A stretch of DNA of 64,000 nucleotides from assembly GCF_036898095.1 (NCBI RefSeq), contig NC_090751.1, positions 77,249,695 through 77,313,694 of the forward strand, written 5' to 3'. Source of the stretch: Palaemon carinicauda (Eukaryota > Arthropoda > Malacostraca > Decapoda > Palaemonidae). Under the pieces are notes generated by a model that made no database searches, had not been told where the DNA came from, and saw nothing but the letters and a program-made list of their open reading frames with translations. A program made the translations under genes and the position numbers. Shown here piece after piece: positions 11,597 through 23,293 of this stretch (within the stretch, counting starts at the first letter, position 1; every line of letters begins with the position of its first letter).

Positions 11597-12928
11597 TTAG
11601 GGAATTGTAGTGGTTGAGCCCTCACCCACTACTGCACTCGCTGCTACGAATGGTCCCAGTGTGTAGCAGTTCTCGTAAAGAGACTGGACACCTTTTAAGT
11701 AACATGACGCGAACACTGACTTGCTTCTCCAATAGGTTGCGTCCATGATACTTTGCAGAGATCTATTTTGCTTAAAGGCCACGGAAGTTGTTACAGCTCT
11801 AACCTCGTGCGTCTTAACCTTAAGCAAAGATCGGTCTTCCTCACTCAAGTGTGAATGAGCTTCTCGTATTAACAATCTGATAAAACATGACAAAGCATTC
11901 ATTGCCATAGGCAAGGATGGTTTCTTAACCGAACACCATAACGCTTCAGATTGGCCTCGTAAAGGTTAAGTACGAGCTAAGTAGAACTTAAGAGCTCTAA
12001 CAGGGCATAAGACTCTTTCTAGTTCATTGCCTATGATCTCCGATAAGCTGGGAATATCGAAAGATTTAGGCCAAGGACGAGAAGGTAGCTCATTTTTGGC
12101 TAGAAAACCAAGTTGCAGAGAACAAGTGGCCTTTTCTGACGAAAATCCGATGTTCTTGCTGAAGGCATGAATCCCACTGACTCTTTTAGCCGAGGCTAAG
12201 CATACCAGGAAAAGAGTCTTAAGAGTGAGATCTTTCAGGGAGGCTGACTGTAAAGGCTCAAACCTGTCTGACATGAGGAATCTTAGGACCACGTCTAAAT
12301 TCCACCCAGGAGTAGCCAAACGACGCTCCTTAGTGGTCTCGAAAGACTTAAGGAGGTCTTGCAGATCTTTATTGTTGGAAAGATCTAAGCCTCTATGCCG
12401 GAAGACCGATGCCAACATGCTTCTGTAGCCCTTGATAGTGGGAGCTGAAAGGGATCGTCCTTTTCTCAGGTATAAGAGAAAATCAGCTATTTGGGCTACA
12501 GAGGTACTGGTCGAGGATACAGAAACTGACTTGCACCAGTCTCGGAAGACTTTCCACTTCGATTGGTAGACTCTAATGGTAGAAGCTCTCCTTGCTCTAG
12601 CAATCGCACTGGCTGCCTCCTTCGAAAAGCCTCTAGCTCTCGAGAGTCTTTCGATAGTCTGAAGGCAGTCAGACGAAGAGCGTGGAGGCTTTGGTGTACC
12701 TTCTTTACGTGTGGCTGACGTAGAAGGTCTACTCTTAGAGGAAGACTTCTGGGAACGTCTACTAACCATCGAAGTACCTCGGTGAACCATTCTCTCGCGG
12801 GCCAGAGGGGAGCAACTAACGTCAACCTTGTCCCTTCGTGAGAGGCGAACTTCTGCAGTACCTTGTTGACAATCTTGAATGGTGGGAATGCGTAAAGATC
12901 CAGATGTGACCAATCTAGGAGAAGGCAT
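11597..12928 (-). pseudogene. DIRS-alpha1 tyrosine recombinase
   Basis: Integrase of the element; YR enzymes recombine a circular DNA copy into the target. The N-terminal part (about 12500-12930) overlaps the RT-RNase H tail in another frame and includes ARGFSKEAASAIARARRAST, the helical SAM-like binding domain. The catalytic domain has ASAKRVSGIHAF (first Arg), then, after a frameshift between 11914 and 11966, KTHEVRAVTTSVAF (His-x-x-Arg) and SCYLKG (nucleophilic Tyr). All four catalytic residues are thus present, but in two frames. About 390 bp separates the gene end from the ICR. Confidence 0.85.
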
Positions 12929-14206
12929 CTATATGTATTGCTGCTGGGTCCGGGACTGGAGAGCAATAGATTGGCAGCCTCTTGGTCAGCGAGGTTGCAA
13001 AGAGATCTATGGTGGGTTGACCCCAAGTCGACCAAAGTCTCTTGCACACATCCTTGTGGATGGTCCATTCGATTGGAATTACTTGACCTTTCCGACTGAG
13101 ACAATCTGCTAGGACGTTCAAGTCGCCCTGGATGAACCTCGTTACTAGGGAGATGCCTCGATCTTTTGACAAGATGAGCAGGTCCCTTGCGACCTCGTAC
13201 AAAGTCAGTGAGTGGGTACCTCCCTGTTTGTAAATGTACGCCAAGGCCGTGGTGTTGTCCGAGTTTACCTCCACCACCTTGCCTCGAAGGAGATTCTCGA
13301 AGCTTATCAAGGCCAGATGAACCGCCAAAAGCTCCTTGCTGTTGATATGCATGCTCCTCTGACTCGAGTTCCACAGACCTGAGCATTCCCGACCGTCCAG
13401 CGTCGCGCCCCAGCCCAAGTCCGATGCGTCCGAGAAGAGAACGTGGTTGGGTATCTGAACTGCCAGGGGAAGACCTTCTCGTAGGCTGATATTGTCCTTC
13501 CACCAAGTCAGACAAGACTTTATCTTTTCGGAAATCGGGATCAAGACCGCCTCTAGCGTCTTGTCCTTTTTCCAGTGAAAAGCCAGATGGAATTGAAGAG
13601 GACGGAGGTGTAGCCTTCCTAGCGAGACAAATTGCTTCAGGGATGATAGCTTCCCTACCAGACTCATCCACAGCCTGACTGAGCAGCGTTCTTTCTTCAG
13701 CATCTTCTGGATGGAGAGCAGGGCTTGAACTATTCTGGGGGCCGACGGAAAAGCCCGAAAAACTTGACTGTGAATCTCCATCCCTAAATACAGAATAGTT
13801 TGGGATGGGACCAGCTGTGACTTTTCCAAATTGACTAGGAGTCCCAATTCCTTGGCGAGATCTAGAGTCCAATTGAGATCCTTCAGACAGCGATGATTGG
13901 AAGAGGCTCTGAGAAGCCAGTCGTCCAAGTACAGGGAGGCTCTGATCTCCGATAGCTCGAAACTGGTACCCCACATTCCTGTGAACAAACCTCAGAAACG
14001 GTTGGGAATCCGGGTGTATAGGAATGTGGAAGTAAGCCTCCTGAAGGTCGAGAGAGACCATCCAGTCGCCTTCCATAAATGCTGTCAAGACAGCCTGGTA
14101 GACTTCATCGTGAAGTTTGTCTTGACAATGAACACATTGAGCGCACTTGCCTCTTACGTACTCCTGCAGTGAACATGGCTGCCAAATCATGGAGCCATCC
14201 CTGAGG
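12496..14206 (-). pseudogene. DIRS-alpha1 reverse transcriptase-RNase H with fused Gag remnant
   Basis: Next to the gap a Gag fragment (DLAAMFTAGVRKRQVRSMCS) is joined directly to RT at about 14140, so Gag C-terminus and RT N-terminus (roughly 650 bp judged against alpha3) are deleted. RT motif A is MVSLDLQEAYFHIPI; YLDDWLL is intact. Between QFRAI and the YLDD strand the block that holds FGL...AP...F in alpha3 is missing, and the frame changes near 13960. RNase H shows FSDASDLGWGATL, the ELL glutamate, NSDNTTALAYI and ADCLSRKGQ. The frame runs on 300 nt past the YR start and ends PRPVPL-stop at 12496. Confidence 0.85.
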
Positions 14207-14706
14207 NNNNNNNNNNNNNNNNNNNNNNNNNNNNNNNNNNNNNNNNNNNNNNNNNNNNNNNNNNNNNNNNNNNNNNNNNNNNNNNNNNNNNNNNNNNNNN
14301 NNNNNNNNNNNNNNNNNNNNNNNNNNNNNNNNNNNNNNNNNNNNNNNNNNNNNNNNNNNNNNNNNNNNNNNNNNNNNNNNNNNNNNNNNNNNNNNNNNNN
14401 NNNNNNNNNNNNNNNNNNNNNNNNNNNNNNNNNNNNNNNNNNNNNNNNNNNNNNNNNNNNNNNNNNNNNNNNNNNNNNNNNNNNNNNNNNNNNNNNNNNN
14501 NNNNNNNNNNNNNNNNNNNNNNNNNNNNNNNNNNNNNNNNNNNNNNNNNNNNNNNNNNNNNNNNNNNNNNNNNNNNNNNNNNNNNNNNNNNNNNNNNNNN
14601 NNNNNNNNNNNNNNNNNNNNNNNNNNNNNNNNNNNNNNNNNNNNNNNNNNNNNNNNNNNNNNNNNNNNNNNNNNNNNNNNNNNNNNNNNNNNNNNNNNNN
14701 NNNNNN
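14207..14706. other. Assembly gap, exactly 500 N
   Basis: Run of 500 N. The left flank is alpha-type Gag/RT sequence and the right flank is alpha-type sequence from the RNase H tail/YR overlap, so the sides are not adjacent in any intact element. The round length suggests a placeholder of unknown true size. Confidence 0.99.
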
Positions 14707-16105
14707 GTCCACCCTTAGGAGAAGAGTTCTGGGAAACGTCTACTAGCCATCGAAAGTACCTCGGTAAGTTATTCTCTCGCGGGCCAGAGGGAAGCAACTA
14801 GAGTCAACTTTTGTCCCAACGAGAGAGGCGAACTTCTGCAGTACCTTGTTGACAAACTAGAACGGAGGGAATGCATAAAGATCTAGATGAGACTAATCTA
14901 GTAGAAAGGCATCTAAAAGAAACCACTGCTGGGTCTGTTGAGAGCCTCCTTGGACATCGAGGTTGCGAAGAGATCTATGGTTGGATGGCCCCAGGTGACC
15001 CAAAGTCTCTTGCATACATCTCTGTGGGAGGGTCCCAATATGTTGGAATTATTGTCCCCTTCCTATTGAGACAAACTGCTAAGACATTCAAGTTGCCTTG
15101 GAAGAAATTTGTTACTAGTGAAAAGTCTAGACCTGTTGAACAGGAGAGGAGGTCACTAGCGAACTCGCACCATGTCAGAGAGTAGGTCCCTCCTTGCTAG
15201 GAGATGAACATCAAAGCAGGGAGTTGTCCGTGGTTGACCTCCATGACTTCGTCTTGAAGGAGAGACCTGAAGCTTTTCCAGGTCAGGACTTACTGCCAGA
15301 AGCTTCTTGCAGTTAAAATGCATTGTCCTTTGACGCGAGTTCCATAATCCCGAGCATTCCCTACCGCCTAAGGTCGCACCCCAGCCTACGTCCGATGCGT
15401 CTGAGAAGAGAACGTGGTTGGGAGTCTGAACAGTCAGGGGAAGACCCCTATAAAAGGTTGATAAAGTTCTTTCCTCAGGTTAGACCAGACTTATCTTCCG
15501 GAAACCGGGATCGAGACCGCTTCTAGCGTCTTGTCCTTTTCCAGTGAAGAGCTAGATGAAACCGAAGAGGACGGAGGTGTAGTCTTCCAAGTGACACCAA
15601 ATGCACCACGGATGACAGTGTCCTAACCAGACTCATCCACAGCCTGACAGGGCTGTATTCCTTCTTCAGCATCTTCTGGATGGATAGCAGGGCTGGGGAT
15701 TGATCTTCTTGTTCAGCCATGTCCTCATCAGAGGGTTCCTCATCCGAAACTGATGAGGAAACGGCAACGGAGTGGGCAACGTCTGACTCGCTGAATCCGG
15801 TCGCACTGGTGGATGCGTGACGGAGCCGGACACAAGATCATGGTACTGCTGCACAGTCTGTGAACTGTCAACCATGGGGAAGCGAGGAAGAACAGCGACA
15901 ACCCGAAACTGTCTAGACTGTCTGGGTAGTACAGACAACCCCTTATCGGGTTGCTGAGGTTGCCGCACTGCGTCACAACAAGACACCTCTGCTGGTTGTT
16001 GAACGTCTTCCCAGTGACACACTGAACGTCCACAACCACCTCCGAGAGTAGCATAACATCAACGTGCGACTGTCAACCCACACTGGGTCGCACCGGTGGA
16101 GGAAC
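14707..16105 (-). mobile_element. DIRS-alpha1b, degraded internal fragment
   Basis: A separate, older alpha copy. From 14707 it parallels alpha1 12730 onward (YR/RNase H tail overlap), then RNase H (the DAS region near 15400) and the RT thumb region (SIQKMLKKEYSPVRLWMSL, 15523-15690). At about 15695 it jumps to Gag-like sequence (to 16105) that also follows the deletion in alpha2. Many indels; no long frame. The palm of RT is absent. It stops where the left tip of alpha2 begins. Confidence 0.7.
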
Positions 16106-16440
16106 ATGTTATTTTTATTAGTAAAATAAATTTTTGAATATACTTACCCGATAATCATGTAGCTGTCAACTCCGTTGCCCGACAGAATTCTATGGAGGGA
16201 TATGCCAGCTATCACAATACTAGAAGGGGGTGTACTTACCAGCGCCACCTGTGGCCAGGTACTCAAGTACTTCTTGTTGACACCTCCTCAATTATTCCTC
16301 GGTCCACTGGTTCTCTATGGGGAGGAAGGGAGGGTCGATTAAATCATGATTATCGGGTAAGTATATTCAAAAATTTATTTTTACTAATAAAAATAACATT
16401 TTTCAATATTAAACTTACCCGATAATCATGTAGCTGATTC
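16106..16440. repeat. DIRS-alpha2 left inverted repeat and ICR
   Basis: 16120-16300 is an inverted copy of the right end (about 22640-22800): same GGGGGTGTACTTACCAGCGC and CTCAAGTACTTCTTGTTGAC segments. 16345-16435 is the ICR: the reverse complement of the left tip (GGGTAAGTATATTC...ACTAATAAAAATAACAT) joined to the reverse complement of the right tip (TTTTCAATATTAAACTTACC). On paper the whole block folds into a long hairpin. Confidence 0.85.
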
Positions 16441-16823
16441 ACACCCAGGGGGGTGGGTGAAAAACCAGTGTACAAGACTAAAGGATAGCTAAGTATCCCG
16501 TATTTCATATAATCAGTTATCCACAATAACAATGAAATAATAAGTACCTGGTAAGGAAGTCGACTTGAACCGTTACTCTGCCTTTTAATAAGATCGTCTT
16601 CCTTACTGAGCGCAGCGTTCCTCTTGGGGAGCTGAAACAACTCAAAGGTGCTAAAGTATACAGGGCTGCAACCCATACTAAAGGACCTCATCACAACCTT
16701 TAACCTCGGCGCTTCTCAAGAAAGAATTGACCACCCGCCAAATCAACAAGGATGTGGAAGGCTTCTTAGCCGACCGTACAACCCATAAAAAGTATTCAAG
16801 AGAAAGGTTAAAAGGTTATGGAA

Positions 16824-18196
16824 TTATGGGAATGTAGTGGCTGAGCCCTCGCCTACTACTGCATTCGTTGCCACGAATGGTCCCAGGGTGTAGCAGTACT
16901 CGTAAAGAGACTGGACATCTTTGAGATAGAATGATGCGAACACTGACTTGCTTCTCCAATAGGTTGCATCCATAACACTCTGCAGAGAATGGTTCTGTCT
17001 GAAGGCCACTGAAGTAGCCACAGCTCCCACTTCATGTGTCCTTACCTTCAGCAAAGCAAGGTCTTCTTCCTTCAGATGAGAATGTGTTTCTCTAATCAGA
17101 AGCCTGAATAGTAAGAAACTGAGTTCTTAGAACTTGGAAAAGAAGGTTTCTTGATAGCACACTATAAGGCTTCTGATTGTCCTTGTAAAGGTTAAGACCT
17201 TTTTAGATAGTACCTAAAAGCTCTAACTGGGCAAAGTACTCTCTTCAGATCATTCCCCACCAAGTTGGACAGGCTTGGGATCTCGAACGACTTAGGCCAA
17301 GGACGTGAAGGAAGCTCGTTTAGCAAAAACCGAGCTGCAAGGAACATGTAGCCGTTTCAGATGTGAAAACAATGATCCTGCTGAAGGAGTGGATCTCACT
17401 TACTCTTTTAGCTGTTGTCAAGCACACGAGGAAAAGAGTTTTTAATGTGAGGTCCTAAAAAGAGGCTGATTGGAGAGGTTCAAATCTTGATGACATAAGG
17501 AACCTTAGGACCACGTCTAGATTCCAGCCTGGAGTGGACAACCGACGTTCCTTTGAGGTCTCAAAAGACCTAGGGAGGTCCTGTAGATCTTTGTTGGTGG
17601 AAAGATCCAAGCCTCTGTGGCGGAAAAACCGCTGCCAACATACTTCTGTAACCCTTGATCGTAGGAGCTGAAAGGGATCTTACTTTCCTTAGATATAACA
17701 GGAAGTCAGCAATCTGGGTTACAGTGGTACTGGTTGAGGAAACTGCATTGGTCTTGTACCAGCTACGGAAGACTTCCCCTTGAGACTGATAGATTCTGAG
17801 AGTGGATGTTCTCCTTGCTTTGGCAATCGCTCTGGCTGCCTCCTTCGAAAAGCCCCTAGCTCTTGAGAGTCTTTCGAAAGTCTGAAGGCAGTCAGACGAA
17901 GAGCGTGGAGGATTGGGTGTACCTTCTTTATGTGAGGTAGACTTAGAAGGTTCACTCCTAGAGGAAGAGTCCTGGGAATGTCGACCAGCCATTGCAGTAC
18001 CTCTAAGAACCATTCTCTCGCGGACCAGAGCGGAGCCAACCAACGTCAGCCGTGTCCCTTTGTGAGAGGAGAACTTCTGAAGTACCCTGTTGACAATCTT
18101 GAACGGCGGGAATGCATACAGGTCGAGATGGAACCATTCCAGCAGAAAAGCATCCACGTGAACTGCTGCTGGGTCTGGAATCGGAGAACAATACAA
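16824..18196 (-). pseudogene. DIRS-alpha2 tyrosine recombinase, catalytic Arg lost
   Basis: The N-terminal domain (17570-18196) has ARGFSKEAARAIAKARRTST and continues to TIKGYRSMLAAVF, then a frameshift near 17630. The catalytic region is scattered over other frames to 16824; the last part reads RTHEVGAVATSVAF then SFYLKD. The His-x-x-Arg motif is His-x-x-Gly here (AGA to GGA relative to alpha1), so the second catalytic arginine is gone. The Tyr remains. Confidence 0.8.
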
Positions 18197-19143
18197 CAGG
18201 AGTCTCTAGGTTATCGAGGTAGTGAACAGATCTATGGTTGGCTGACCCCACAGGGCCCAAAGTCTGTTGCAAACATTCTAGAGAAGGGTCCACTCTGTGG
18301 GGATGACCTGACCCTTCCGTCTGAGGTGATCTGCCATGACATTCATACCGCCCTGAATGAACCTCGTTACCAGTTAGCTTTCGATCTTTAGACCAGATGA
18401 GTAGGTCCCTTGCGATCTAGAACAACTTCCACGAAAGAGTCCCTCCCTGCTTGAAGGTGTAAGCCAGGGCTGTGGTGTTGTCAGAGTCCACCTCCACCAC
18501 TTTGTTAAGCTGGAGGGACTTGAAGTTTATCAAGGCCAGAATAACCGCCAACAACTCCTTGCAATTGATGTGAAGTGTCCTTTGCTCCTGATTCCATGTT
18601 CCCGAGCATTCTTGTCCGTCCAAAGTCGCACCCCAGCCCGTGTCTGATGCGTCCGAGAGGAGACGGCGGTCGTGTTTCTGAACAGCCAAAGGTAGACTTC
18701 CTTGAGAAGAAAGCTGTTCTTACACCACGCGAGAGAAGACCTCCTCTCTTCGGAAACAGGAACTGAGACCGTCTCTAGCGTCATGTCCTTTATCCAGTGA
18801 GCAGCTAGATGATACTGAAGGGGGGGGAGGTGGAGTCTCCCTAACACGATGAACAGGGCCAGCGATGAAAGTGTCCCTGTTAGACTCATCCACTACCTGA
18901 CTGAGCATCGGTTCCTTCTCAGCATGCTCTGGATGCATTCTAGGGCTTGGAAGATCCTTGGGGCCGACGGAAAAGTCCGAAAAGCTCGACTCTGAAGATC
19001 CATACCCAAGGAGACAATGGTCTGGGATGGAACGAGCTGAGACTCCTCAAAATTGACCAGGAGGCCCAGTTCCTTGGTCAGATCCATAGTCCATTTGAAA
19101 ATCTCCAGACAGCGACGACTTGTGGGAGCTCTTAAAAGCCAGT
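17719..19143 (-). pseudogene. DIRS-alpha2 RT (3' half) and RNase H
   Basis: Sequence begins abruptly at DDWLLRAPTSRRCL, the second half of the RT YLDD strand; upstream Gag-like sequence is fused in frame at about 19144. The thumb (18893-19143), connection (18530-18889) and RNase H (18417-18689, with LLSDASDTGWGATL, KELLAV and DSDNTTALAYT) lie in several frames. The tail resumes at 18039 and ends PVPL-stop at 17719, overlapping the YR frame exactly as in alpha1 and alpha3. RT activity is impossible without the lost palm. Confidence 0.8.
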
Positions 19144-21488
19144 CGTCTGACGGAGCCGGACACAAGATCATGGTACTGCTGCACAGTCTGTGAACTGTCA
19201 ATCATGGGCAAGCGAGGAAGTACAGTGACAACCCGAATCTGTCTAGACTGTCTGGGTCGTACAGACAACTCCTTATCGGGTTGCTGAGGTTGCCGCACTG
19301 CGTCACAACAAGTCACTTCTGTTGGTTGTTGAACGTCTTCCCCGTGACACATTGACTCCGTAAACAAAAAATCCTCTAACAAGGACTAAGCTTGGACTGC
19401 ATGTCTTGCAACACAGCTCAAGGTCTATGGGAGCAGGTGTGGTAACAGACGGGATTAGCGACTGAAGTGGAACCATTACCTTCCCTGGAAGCATGTTACG
19501 CTTAAATAAAAGTCCATAGGAGGCTATGCAGCTAAAGGCTCCCTCCAAATGACAGAGTCCTCAAGGGAATATCAGAAGGAGGGAGAAAAGAACTTTCTCA
19601 TCTACAGGGACCATATCCTAGAAAAGCTAAGTTCTCTCAGTGAGGGTTCACTGGTGCAAAAGCAGCAGACTAGAAGGCAACGTTATGAAACTGCTTGACA
19701 GTCTAGTGAGTTGGCAACAACCAAAGATGTGTGACTGAGAAGCATGCAGTAAGGTATGCAGAGCATGTTGTATGCAGAGTATGCTGTATGCAGAGCATGC
19801 TGAATGTAGAGCATGTTGTATGCAGAGCATGCTGAATGCAGAGCATGCTGTATGCAGAGCATGTTGTATGCAGAGCATGCTGAATGCAGAGCATGCTGTA
19901 TGCAGAGCATGTTGTATGCAGAGCATGCTGTATGCAGAGCATGCTGTATGTAGAGCATGTTGTATGCAGAGCATGCTGAATGTAGAGCATGCTGTATGCA
20001 GAGCATGTAGTATGCAGAGCATGCTGTAAGCAGAGCATGCTGTATGTAGAGCATGCTGTAAGGTAAGCAGAGCGTGTGCATGGCGTTTAACATTTCTCAG
20101 AAATTCCATGACCAGTGCTAGAGTGCTTTATGCATGCTTGCATGGGGTTTAAATATCAACTTAATATTTACCTTACATTCATAACTCATGATTCATATTT
20201 TTTGCCATATTCTGCGATATTGTTAAAAATATATTGCAAGGAATACAAATATATTTTTATAAGTAATACAAATAACCTCCATTATCATAAGGTTTGAAAA
20301 TGGAGGTAAGGTATGCTGAACAGCAGAGTCAGAACGAGCTGGAACAACAATAGTTGTGGTTTCCTCTTCAAGACTCTGTTGAGGGAACACCTGAGGCTCA
20401 GTCTGCAAAGGCTGATCAAAGGAAGTAGCAGAAGGTAGGCGCATGGGTGGAGGAGGCTGACTCCTGGCATGAGTGGCTGAACCCAAGGGTTGCGCTTGCT
20501 GAGCGGTTGGCGGAAGCGGAGTAGCAAGTTCCTGTTCCTGTGGTGTGAGCGGAGCGCGATGAGGTAGAGGCTGCGCAGAACAAGGTAAATGTCTCGCAAG
20601 CTGAGGCTCCTGAGGCGCAAGGCTAAGGTGTAGTGGTGCTTGCCTTGTGGAGGGTTGAGCTCGCTGCAGCGAGAGCTGAGGAGACTGACTCAAGGACGGG
20701 AGAGGTTGTTGTACCTCAACCGAGTGTTGCATCACTGGTGGAGCAGCAAGTGGAGGCGGAGGAAGAGAGGTATAATCCTCCTGATCCCATTGTAAAGGTT
20801 GCCTTAAAGAAGGCGGAGGCTGAGCACCACTGGGAACAGCCAACTCAGAACGTGGCTCAACATCGTACGCCTGGCAGGTGGTACTGCGATCAGGCGGAGC
20901 GAGCGCAGGCGGAGCGAGCGCAGGCGGAGGAAGTGTAGGCGGAGGCGGAGGCGCAACACTCTCAGCCCGACACTCACGCATCAAGACCGAAAGTTGTGAC
21001 TGCATGGACTGCAGTAGAGTCAACTTGGGGTCGGCAGACACTAAGGTCTGCTGAGGTAAAGCCTTAACAGCAGAGATCTGTTGCGGCAGAACCTTACTCC
21101 TCTAGGCGGAGTGCATTCAACTGATGACTGAGGAGAGTCAGAGCTAACCCAATGACTGCATCCGGGTAGTTGAACTCTAACTTCGTACGTCTGGCATAGG
21201 TCTGGACTTTATGTTTAAGAGGTCTTGAGACCTGAGACCAGCGTTTTCTCCCCTAAATTTCTTCTGCAGACGAGCAAAATAAGGGCTCAATCGTCTGCGG
21301 GTGGGAGTGACGGTCTCGGTAAGACACGCCCACAACCACCGAGGATACTTCTGTGCGCCGATCAAGGCCTGCTGAACCCTTTTGTCCTTCGACATTGCTT
21401 CTCCCCTGGGCTTGGGAGCTTGCAAGAGGTCCCGGATTGGGAGAACGACTGGCGCGCACAGAAGTACCCTCACGCACAACACTGACAC
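19144..21488 (-). pseudogene. DIRS-alpha2 Gag region, broken
   Basis: The 5' portion (21177-21488) has the family block GPLASSQAQGRSNVEGQKG, shared with alpha2b and alpha3. Next comes a Pro/Gln/Ala-rich stretch (20223-21041) with PPPPPTLPPPALAPPALAPP and many Gln-Pro repeats. AT-rich sequence at about 20150-20300 and a 16-bp minisatellite (19742-20070) disrupt the frame. DIRS Gag proteins form the particle in which reverse transcription occurs; here low complexity replaces most recognisable structure. Confidence 0.6.
19742..20070. repeat. 16-bp minisatellite in DIRS-alpha2 Gag
   Basis: About 19 copies of CTGTATGCAGAGCATG with variants (GAATG, GTAGAG). The first and last units carry an extra TAAGG, giving the 21-bp form found in alpha2b. 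A 16-bp unit changes frame each time, so all three frames read as a 16-residue repeat (48 nt). Confidence 0.95.
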
Positions 21489-21811
21489 TTTGCGCTAATC
21501 ACTTATCACTTTGATTTTCTGTTTGCACTTATTTCACTGAACTCGAAACTTTAAGTGGTTTGTACCTGAAACACGCAATTCTATCCTTTCTCAAAAGTTA
21601 GTAATTGCGAAAACAGAATTACAATGTAACAGAAAAATCTAATGAAAGATAAATAATTCAGTGGCTGGAAAGAGACTAAACACTAGATCACTCTAGAAAC
21701 GTTTACTTTCTTCCCCTAAAGAGACTAGGGAGAAGAGCAAAAACGATAACCACGTTACTCGTACGCCTGGCAGGCTTGAATGAAACGTTTAACCTCCTCT
21801 TTCTCCCTCCG

Positions 21812-21864
<53 letters not shown>

Positions 21865-22640
21865 ACTTAGAACCTGAGAGAAGAGCCCAATCATATATAT
21901 TGTTAAAACATATTATTGTTAAAGGAAAAAACTGAAATATTTCCCAAAATGAAAAGTTCCTTTATTAGGATTAAAACCATTAAGTCAAGAAAGAATGATC
22001 AAAACGCTAGACACGGTTACTCTTACTGCAATGTGAAACCGTGAAAATTCTTTCTCTATCGTAACGATAGAGTGCAAGTTGAACGTTCTGAACGTCAACA
22101 ACTGCAGAGACAAAACAAAACGTTAGTTCAACTTTGAAAACAGTACTAGACTATCAAAGAAATTCTTTCAAAGACATTAAAATAGCATAATATGTTAACA
22201 GGTAAAACCGAAATGACGGGCTCAATGTTAATTAACTTCGGTACCAAGAAAAGACCGCCTACTATTAGGAAGGTCGAATATAAACAAATATAAAAATTAA
22301 TTTTAATAAGTTTATAAAAAAGGAAGTTAATCGAAGAGGCCTATAAGAGGCGGAGAGATATAAAATAAATCTATAACTTTTGTTAAGCAAAATTAAGAAA
22401 GAGAGTCTATACTCTCTTAGACACCAACACTTCCGTCTAAGGGAAGGGTCGGCCATTTAAAGGTGAAAGAGAGTTCATACTCTCTTCGTCACCATAATTA
22501 ATCAAATTAATTCCAAAAGCTAACTAAGCTAATATAGAAGTTTCCAGTAAAGCGACAGCCGAAATCAAAGAGAAATACTTCACCAAAGTCGTGAAAATAC
22601 TCCAAGAACATAAGCGTATCCCAGAACGTCTTGCCGGAAG
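21489..22640. other. DIRS-alpha2 5' non-coding spacer
   Basis: Between the start of Gag and the right inverted repeat. No gene seen. It is closely paralleled by 24734-25850 in alpha2b (for example CTATCGTAACGATAGAG and TTAATTAACTTCGGT in both), so it belongs to the element, probably its untranslated leader. Confidence 0.7.
21810..21862. repeat. (CT)n microsatellite, DIRS-alpha2 5' spacer
   Basis: CT tract in the non-coding spacer between Gag and the right inverted repeat. A shorter tract occupies the same position in alpha2b (about 25066-25085). Confidence 0.95.
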
Positions 22641-22819
22641 CACGACAGAGGAATAATTGAGGAGGTGTCAACAAGAAGTACTTGAGTACCTGGCCACAGG
22701 TGGCGCTGGTAAGTACACCCCCTTCTAGTATTGTGATAGCTGGCGTATCCCTCCATAGAATTCTGTCGGGCAACGGAGTTGACAGCTACATGATTATCGG
22801 GTAAGTTTAATATTGAAAA
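22640..22819. repeat. DIRS-alpha2 right inverted repeat
   Basis: Inverted match to 16120-16300, ending in AGCTACATGATTATCGGGTAAGTTTAATATTGAAAA. The last 20 bp differ from the left tip but are matched by the ICR. Confidence 0.85.
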
Positions 22820-23293
22820 CATCTCAACTGGCGGACGTGAGTAAGATACCTCAGCGTCCGTAAAAAAAATCCTCTATCAAGGACTAAGCTTGGACTGCAT
22901 GTCTTGCAACCAAGCCCAAGGTCTATGGGAGCAGGTGTGGCAACAGACGGGGTTAGCGACTGAAGCGGAACCATTTACCCTCCCTGGAAGCATGTTATGC
23001 TTAAATAAAATTCCATAGGAGGCTAAGCAGCTTAAGGCTCCTCTCCAAATGACAGAGTCCTCAAGGGAATATCAGAAGGAGGGAGAACAGCACTTTCTCA
23101 TCTACAGGAACCATATCCGAGAAAAGCTAAGTTCTCTCAGTGAGGGTTTCACTGGTGCAAAAGCAGCAGACCAGAAGGCAACGTTATGAAACTGCTTGAC
23201 AGTCTGTGAACTGTCAAAAACTGAACTGTCAACCACAACAGGAGCGTGAGGACATACAGCACTGGTGTATAAGTAGCAGACCAGAAGGCAATG

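Larger units (their letters stand above)
6992..14206 (-). mobile_element. DIRS-alpha1 retrotransposon, interrupted by Tigger-2
   Basis: A minus-strand DIRS element. Its YR-proximal terminus starts at about 6992, the ICR ends inside the 7231-7325 block, and coding sequence runs from 11597 to the assembly gap. Order on its own strand is Gag remnant, RT, RNase H, YR, ICR and inverted repeat. Tigger-2 occupies 7326-11193. Without Tigger-2 about 3.3 kb of this copy is visible. Internal deletions fuse Gag directly to RT and remove part of the RT palm. It is inserted in Tigger-1. Confidence 0.8.
16106..22819 (-). mobile_element. DIRS-alpha2 retrotransposon, both ends present
   Basis: A 6.7 kb minus-strand DIRS element. 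The left tip starts near 16106 (ATGTTATTTTTATTAG) and the right tip ends near 22819 (...GGTAAGTTTAATATTGAAAA); both are predicted by the ICR at 16345-16435. Order on its strand: 5' inverted repeat, spacer with CT tract, Gag, truncated RT, RNase H, YR, ICR, 3' inverted repeat. A deletion at about 19144 removes the first half of RT, so this copy could move only with proteins supplied from elsewhere. Confidence 0.85.

Noticed and set aside
14105..14797. Long frames crossing the N gap
   Set aside because: They exist only because N codons contain no stops.
19648..20109. Overlapping open frames with MLCIQHALHTACSAYS-type repeats on both strands
   Set aside because: They are read from the 16-bp minisatellite, which is open in all frames; no independent sign of coding.
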